Assembly: GCF_000378505.1 (NCBI RefSeq)
Contig: NZ_KB899993.1
Span: 124,001-188,000 of the forward strand
Direction: 5' to 3'
From: Modicisalibacter luteus DSM 23508
GTDB lineage: Bacteria > Pseudomonadota > Gammaproteobacteria > Pseudomonadales > Halomonadaceae
DNA length: 64,000 nt
In this document: positions 55,710-61,549 of the stretch, in pieces
How the letters are laid out: every line of letters begins with the position of its first letter
Position numbering within the stretch: position 1 is the first letter of the stretch
The notes under the pieces: model-generated
Told to the model about the DNA's origin: nothing
Databases searched by the model: none
The model's input: the letters and a program-made list of their open reading frames with translations, nothing else
Made by a program: the position numbers and the translations under genes

Positions 55710-57971
55710 TTAACCCAGCAGAGACAGTACGGACTGCGGCACCTGGTTGGCCTGGGTAAGAGTGGACGTGGAGGCTTGCTGCAATATTTGTGCCTTGGTC
55801 ATGTTGGAAATCTCCATGGCGTAATCGGTATCAAGGATACGTGAGTGTGCTGCGGTCAGATTGGTGCTGGTGGTTGCTAAGTTTTCGATGGCTGAGTCCA
55901 AGCGGCTTTCCATGGTTCCCAAGTAGCTGCGTTTTTCATCGATGCGTGCAATCGCGCGATCTAGCGTAGCCAACGGATCGCTAGGCTGCTTGATGCGGAT
56001 CTTGTCACTCTCGGCCGTTATATTGATAACCGTTCGTTTCTCGCCAGAGCCCGCTTGCAGCAAGTCCGCATCCGTACTCGCCCAGAAATCGAAATCAAAG
56101 TAGACGAATACCTTGCTCGCGCCTTCGGAGGTCTGCACAAGGGTATTGCCGGTTTTGAGATTATCGGTCAACGTCGCTTTCAGAAAACTCTCGGTGTCGG
56201 CGTCAAGATCGTTGGAAAGCCGAAAGTAGTACCGACCGTCCGTGTCTTGACGGAGGACATCGCTATATGTCGTGGTTACGCCATTTTCATTCTGAGCGGT
56301 GTAGTTAACCTCCACGTTCGCTTCATCTAACTTGACAACCGAAGAACCATTTATTTTTTCAATCGTTTCGAAGCGCCCCGGGTCGGGAGAAGTGAAATCT
56401 ACAGACGCCGTGCTGGTGCTGGTGTCCGTTGCGGTGAGGGAAAGCGACGCATGATAATATTCGTAGCCCGCACCATCATTGGTTTCAACGTAATAGCCGC
56501 TGTCATGAAACACATCATTCAATAGCCTCGCATTGGAGAAATCGGTCCCAGCGTTTGTATAATTGAGCGCAGAACTATCGAAATCAAACTTGTTCACGGA
56601 GCTTGGTGAAGAAAAAGACGCTTGCGTCAACCCCTCGCTCTCTATGGCTTGCATAGAAAGGTTGTGCCATCTGTCGAGCTAAGCGCCGCTTCGAAGTACT
56701 GTGTTGTCCCACCGTCTGTATGTTGAATGTAATAATCACCGTTATAAGAGACTAATGACTGCGTGCCACTGCGGAATGCTGTGCCGGGAGAGTCGGTAAA
56801 GTTGGCACTGCTATAGGTATCATAAGTGCTAGATGTAGGTGTCCCATTTACATTAACGGTAATCGTATCCTCTGGCTGCACCGCAAGGAATATCGCGTGG
56901 GTATAGACCGTACTGTCTTTCGCCTTGGTGAGAGATGAGTTGGTCCCGTTACTTGTCACGGCGACCTCTGCTTCTCGATACACAGTGAAGCCTTCTTCTT
57001 GGCTTTTAATGTAATACAAACCATCGGCGCTCACCAACTCAGGCGACGCCCCCGGTGCAAAAGAGGTACCATCACTTAGTTGAAAGCTTTGCTGTGAGCT
57101 GGTGGGGAGCGCGATCGTACTTGTCTCAGAAAATACCGGGCTATTAGCGCTCAGGGTCACATCGTTATGATTCGTCTCAGTATAAAGCGTTGCAGACTCA
57201 GTACTGTAATAGTAATACTGTAGCTTACCGCTGCTATCCTGTGTCTGGATATACCGTCCCGCAAAAGTGTCTGACCGACTACCATCCGCACCGAGTCCAC
57301 GGACATATTCCGTCGTGGCGTTATCTTGTAACGCGCCATTGACGTACATCGACAATTTCGTGGTGACCTCGGCGCCTTCACTTGGCTTCAGCACAATGTC
57401 ATGGGCCCTGCCCCGTAGGGTATCGCGGGGTGTGATCTCGCCTTCGATCCCATAGATGGTAAAGTCCTCCAGTCCTAATGCCGTAGAGCTGAAACTCGTC
57501 TTGCCCAAGTCGACCGCCAGTTGTTGGCCATCTTGCGTGCCAACTTGGAGGTTCATTTTGCCAGCCCCCCATCCAAGAGTGACATGCCATTGAATTCTGT
57601 CTGCTCAGCGAGCCGATCGATTTCCTGGAGGTTTTGATTGATCTCCGCCGGTATTGCATCGGCATCATCAGCAGTAATCGTACCGTTCAATCCCTGTACG
57701 GATAGCTCACGTACACGCTGCAGGCGATCATTGATCTGATCCAGCGCCCCTTCTGCCGTTTGTACCAGAGAAATGCCATCATTGGCATTGCGAGCGGCCT
57801 GGTGCTGGCCTCTGATCTGAGCGGTCATGCGATTGCCGCAGCATCATCTTGCGCACTGTTGACTCGCAGACCGGACGATAGGCGCTCCATAGCAATGCTC
57901 AGGTTGCTTTGCGTATGGCTCTGACGTTGGCGTGAGGTCAGCGCCAGCAGGTTGCTATTGATTACAGTCAA
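55710..57971 (-). pseudogene. fliC: Flagellin gene broken by frameshifts
   Basis: The conserved flagellin N-terminus ([38 protein letters not shown]) and C-terminus (AAHSRILDTDYAMEISNMTK) are present, but in different frames. Four segments result: 57971-57825 (starting at TTG, where ATG seems to have become ATTG), 57828-57553, 57556-56642 and 56654-55710. Each junction is explained by one missing base. The first two junctions read ATGA, stop overlapping restart. The gene would encode about 750 residues with a long variable middle of related YY-containing modules. Its sigma-28 promoter is intact. Sequencing error or a real null allele cannot be told apart here, though no essential gene in the window shows such errors. 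Confidence 0.8.
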
Positions 57972-58004
57972 TGTCGTATCTCGGTCTGAGTCAGCTCTGT
58001 ACGG

Positions 58005-58031
58005 CTATCGGCATAGCCGGAGAAAACTTTA
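58005..58031 (-). promoter_or_regulatory. Sigma-28 (FliA) promoter of fliC
   Basis: On the reverse strand, TAAA (58031-58028) followed by GTTT as in the extended consensus, 15 bases in all, then GCCGATAG (58012-58005). The predicted start is about 27 bases before the TTG at 57971. The region 57972-58278 between fliC and the APS kinase remnant otherwise holds only a weak TATAGT box near 58210. Confidence 0.88.
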
Positions 58032-58278
58032 GCCTGCTTAGGGTGGGAAAAGACGAGCGTGAGCAGCTTGCTAGATGGCATCTGTCTAGGAAACGAAGTG
58101 AGCCCGGTTTGCGCTGGCCTAGAATGCAGAAATGCTTATCGATGTCAGTTTGATAAAGAGCGCAGTTTATCCCGTGCTTTTCATAACCTTGGGTCCTATT
58201 ACATCCGCTATAGTCATGCCATGTACAAGTAGTCCAGTTTGCACTGGCGCTTCCGGAGTCGTTTGGATGGGAAGGGGG

Positions 58279-58909
58279 ATGAAATACCAAGTCAGTGCAC
58301 CTGCTTCGCCCTATGAATATTATAGCCGCAAGGCCGAGGTGGTCTGGAACCACTTCAGCGTCACGCCAGCCATGCGGGCCGAGATCAAAGGTCACAAGGG
58401 CAAGTGCATTTGGTTCACGGGATTGTCAGGCTCGGGAAAATCGACACTGGCCAACGCCTTGGAGATCGAGCTGCATAATCGTGGCTACCATACGATGCTG
58501 CTGGACGGAGATAATGTCCGCCACGGCCTATGCAAGGATCTCGGCATGAGAGAGCGACCGAGTTGAGAACATCCGCCTGATTGGCGAGGTCGCCAAGCTA
58601 TTCGCCGAGGCGGGGATCATCGTGATTACAGCTTTTATCTCTCCGTATCGTCATGATCGGGATAATGCGCGACAGCTCTTCGCTGCAGAAGACTTCATTG
58701 AGATTTACGTTGATACACCGCTGGCCACCTGTGAGCGACGCGACCCGAAGGGGTTATACGCGAAGGCGCGGGCCGGAGTGATTAGTGACTTCACTGGTAT
58801 CGATAGCCCCTACGAGGCGCCGGAATGTCCTGAGTTTCATGTCAACACCGCGGAGCATGGGCAAGAGGCGATCATGCAAAGACTGTTGAGTGGGCTTACC
58901 CTGACCTGA
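58279..58909 (+). pseudogene. cysC: Adenylylsulfate (APS) kinase, frameshifted
   Basis: APS kinase makes PAPS, the sulfate donor of sulfotransferases. The N-terminal part (58279-58566) has [17 protein letters not shown] and [16 protein letters not shown]. The rest ([37 protein letters not shown]) continues in another frame after about 58555, where GAGCGACCGAG should read through as a Glu-x-Asp-Arg type segment. ATG 58279 has a strong AAGGGGG RBS. It is standalone rather than fused to CysN. It borders the broken fliC and a sulfotransferase-containing gene lies 3 kb away. Confidence 0.85.
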
Positions 58910-59304
58910 CCTGGACGCGGCTCTGTTAACGGCGTGTCGAAATTAGCGATGGAATTTGGTTCCTTATCGAAAGAGTAAGCCTGGCAGGGATACGCGATGA
59001 TCTGCTCCGATGCCATCAGAACGGGGCAGGGTAGTGGTGTGAGAGTGCTTGGGCGGAGCGGGATATATTAGTCGTGTCTTCCAGCGTACGGTTTGCGACG
59101 TGATGAATTTTGGTAAGCTGACCTATGCCTAGCAACCTTGAGCTGTGAGGGGATGTGCCCAGTCTACGCGCTGTGGGTTTGTACGAGGCGGCATTTGAGA
59201 CGGGGCGTGAAAGCTAACCTTGCAAATTACCCTTCTAATAGTTTGATCATACATCTGACGGTGGACAGCAATGTCGATTTCCGTACGCTAACAGAGGTGC
59301 ATGC
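58910..59304. other. Non-coding stretch with a decayed gene remnant
   Basis: A 395-base interval with no intact gene. Its middle holds the rmlB-like remnant listed separately. The rest shows no clear feature except the AGAGGTG ribosome-binding site just before 59305. Confidence 0.6.
59039..59145 (+). pseudogene. rmlB: Remnant of an RmlB-like dTDP-glucose 4,6-dehydratase N-terminus
   Basis: Reading from GTG 59039 gives MRVL, then after a small shift GGAGYISRVFQR and VMNFGKLTYA, then after one extra base SNLEL. This follows the order of the RmlB N-terminus: a GGAGFIGS nucleotide-binding loop followed by DKLTYAGNLE. Only about 35 codons remain. RmlB makes dTDP-4-keto-6-deoxyglucose, the substrate expected for the aminotransferase encoded next. 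Confidence 0.5.
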
Positions 59305-60414
59305 ATGAGTGATAGGCCTATCTATGTGACTGAGCCGTACCTGCCACCGTTGGAGGAATTCATTCCTTACCTTGAAAAAATATGGGAAAGCAAGCGCTTA
59401 ACTAATAATGGCTCTATGCATCAGCAGTTTGAACAGGCACTGTGCGACTACTTAGGAGTGCCGGAAGTGGCGCTGTTTAATAATGGCACAATGGCATTGT
59501 TAACTGCGTTACAAGCACTGCGCATTACCGGCGAGGTGATCACTACGCCTTATTCATTTGTAGCAACCGGCCATTCGTTGCTGTGGAATGGTATCAAGCC
59601 AGTGTTTGTGGATATCGACCATAAGACCCTGAATATTGACCCGTCCAGAATTGAAGCAGCGATTACACCCAAGACCACTGCAATCATGCCAGTGCACTGC
59701 TACGGGAATCCCTGCGACGTGGAAGCCATTCAGCATATTGCAGATAACTATAACTTAAAAGTAATTTATGACGCCGCCCACACCTTTGGCGTACAAGACA
59801 GCATTGGCAGTATTCTGCGCCACGGTGATCTCAGTGCGATCAGTTTTCATGCCACCAAAGTTTTCAATACATTTGAGGGTGGGGCAATTATCTGTCCTGA
59901 TCTCAAGACCAAACAGCACGTTAACAATCTAAAAAATTTTGGTATTGTCGATGAAGTTACTGTAGTAGCTCCCGGCATCAATGGAAAGATGAGTGAGGTG
60001 AATGCCGCTTTCGGCTTGCTGCAATTGCAGCATATCGATCGCGCTATTGCCCGCCGGCGCGAAATTGATCAGGTTTATCGTGAGCAGCTTAACGATATGC
60101 TGGGTATTACTTTATTGCAGCAGGCTGGCCAAAAGGTAGCTAACTATGCCTATTTTCCGATACTGGTTGAGCCGGAATATCCGCTTAGCCGCGACGAATT
60201 GTACCAGAAGTTAAAAGATAGAAATATATACGCACGGCGCTACTTTTTTCCACTAATCAGCGAGTTTTCAATGTATCGGGGGATATCGTCGGCGCAATCA
60301 GAGAATTTGCCGGTCGCCACAGCTATCGCTAAGAAGGTATTGTGCTTGCCAATTTATCCGGCATTGTGTGAAAACGATATATCTCATATCGTTGAAATCA
60401 TTCGTGGCAATTGA
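59305..60414 (+). CDS. DegT/DnrJ/EryC1 sugar aminotransferase, VioA-like
   Basis: PLP-dependent nucleotide-sugar aminotransferase of 369 residues. It shows LTNNGSMHQQFEQALCDYLG, TTPYSFVATGHSLLWNGIKP, the aspartate strand VIYDAAHTFGV and the PLP lysine in FHATKVFNTFEGGA. The overall pattern resembles VioA, which aminates dTDP-4-keto-6-deoxyglucose, but substrate cannot be fixed from sequence. The gene is intact with an AGAGGTG RBS. The adjacent acetyltransferase and rmlB remnant fit a dTDP-4-acylamino-4,6-dideoxyglucose route. Confidence 0.85.
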   Translation: MSDRPIYVTEPYLPPLEEFIPYLEKIWESKRLTNNGSMHQQFEQALCDYLGVPEVALFNNGTMALLTALQALRITGEVITTPYSFVATGHSLLWNGIKPVFVDIDHKTLNIDPSRIEAAITPKTTAIMPVHCYGNPCDVEAIQHIADNYNLKVIYDAAHTFGVQDSIGSILRHGDLSAISFHATKVFNTFEGGAIICPDLKTKQHVNNLKNFGIVDEVTVVAPGINGKMSEVNAAFGLLQLQHIDRAIARRREIDQVYREQLNDMLGITLLQQAGQKVANYAYFPILVEPEYPLSRDELYQKLKDRNIYARRYFFPLISEFSMYRGISSAQSENLPVATAIAKKVLCLPIYPALCENDISHIVEIIRGN

Positions 60415-60454
60415 GATGAGTTCATATTTTTAACTCGATTTAGGGGCGCTGGAA

Positions 60455-61159
60455 GTGAATATTTATGGTGTGATAGGATGTGGTGGATTCGGAAGAGAAG
60501 TAATGCCACTGGTCGATAAAATGATAAATGTCAATAATGATAATAAACATGAAGACGAGTATGTATTCGTAGTTGAGGATCATTATGAAATAAAAGCGCA
60601 GTTTATAAATGGCGTGAAAGTAATAAGGCTTTCTGAGTTTTTGTCACTTGATGCCGAGAGAAGGTATTTTAACATTGCCATAGGTGACTCTTATGCTAGA
60701 AAAAGAATTAATGAAAACATACCTTCAAACTTGGCTGAGCCGTTCACGGTGTTTGCAGATAGCTCTGTATTGTTTGCCAATAGTATGATTGGCAATGGTG
60801 CGGTTTTTTGCAACTTCACTCATGTAACTTCAAATGCGGATATAGGAAAATTTTTCCACTGTAATATATACTCTTATGTCGCGCATGATTGCGTAATTGG
60901 TGATTACGTAACATTTGCTCCTGGGGTTATGTGTAATGGGCGTGTGGTAATAGAAGATCATGTTTATATAGGAGCTGGGGCGATTATAAAAGATGGGACA
61001 GAAAAGCCTATTGTTATAGGGAATGGTGCTGTAGTTGGGATGGGGGCCGTGGTTACTAAAAGTGTTCTACCAGGAGCTACAGTTATTGGTAACCCGGCAA
61101 AACCCATTAATAGAAGAAATGCATACATAGAGAATGGTCATAAAGGTATAAAAATTTAA
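60455..61159 (+). CDS. NeuD/VioB-family sugar O/N-acyltransferase
   Basis: A 234-residue acetyltransferase. A Rossmann-like N-terminal domain (YGVIGCGGFGREVMPLVDKM) precedes a left-handed beta-helix of hexapeptide repeats (IGNGAVFCNFTHVTSNADIG, VAHDCVIGDYVTFAPGVMCN, IGNGAVVGMGAVVTKSVLPG). The histidine in VAHDC is the likely catalytic base. It starts at GTG 60455 with AGGGG upstream. Codon use is markedly AT-rich compared with the housekeeping genes, a sign of transfer. It likely N-acylates the sugar made by the preceding enzyme. Confidence 0.85.
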   Translation: MNIYGVIGCGGFGREVMPLVDKMINVNNDNKHEDEYVFVVEDHYEIKAQFINGVKVIRLSEFLSLDAERRYFNIAIGDSYARKRINENIPSNLAEPFTVFADSSVLFANSMIGNGAVFCNFTHVTSNADIGKFFHCNIYSYVAHDCVIGDYVTFAPGVMCNGRVVIEDHVYIGAGAIIKDGTEKPIVIGNGAVVGMGAVVTKSVLPGATVIGNPAKPINRRNAYIENGHKGIKI

Positions 61160-61549
61160 GGATAGCGATCCATGGTTTCATTTCAAGCGGCTAATTCATG
61201 TGCTCGGTGCTACACATCAGTGACGATATGGATGTTCTTCGTTGTAGTACCGGATCCAGCTGCTTATGATTGCTCAGGCTTGGCCCAGTGACCCGAACCG
61301 ATGCAGCCAGATGCGCTCCTCTTTCAGCAAAAGGAAGAGGAGCGTTCCACGAGCCGCTATCGGATCTCAGTCCCATAGGTTGATGAACCCGGCCCAAGGC
61401 GCAAATCGGTGTACAGTGAAATGATCCCCTCAGAGCTATAGTGTAGTCATCAGGAGGGGGCAGAGCGCAAAGAGCTGAGGTAATAAGCCATAACAACAAC
61501 GGACAGGCACCTTCACCCTGTCCGTTTAGTATATTGTTGCTTTACATTT
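61160..61549. other. Non-coding stretch with transposase scrap
   Basis: A 390-base gap between the convergent acetyltransferase and glycosyltransferase genes. It contains the transposase remnant given separately. No intact gene and no clear terminator were found, apart from short A/T-rich stretches near 61530. Confidence 0.5.
61217..61333 (-). mobile_element. IS3-type transposase C-terminal remnant
   Basis: On the reverse strand one frame reads LLKEERIWLHRFGSLGQA, a stop, then AIISSWIRYYNEEHPYRH and a stop. The KEERIWL and WIRYYNEE(R/H)P elements are characteristic of the C-terminal integrase region of IS3-family transposases. Only about 39 codons remain with one internal stop, so it is inactive. 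It marks a past insertion in the island. Confidence 0.5.
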
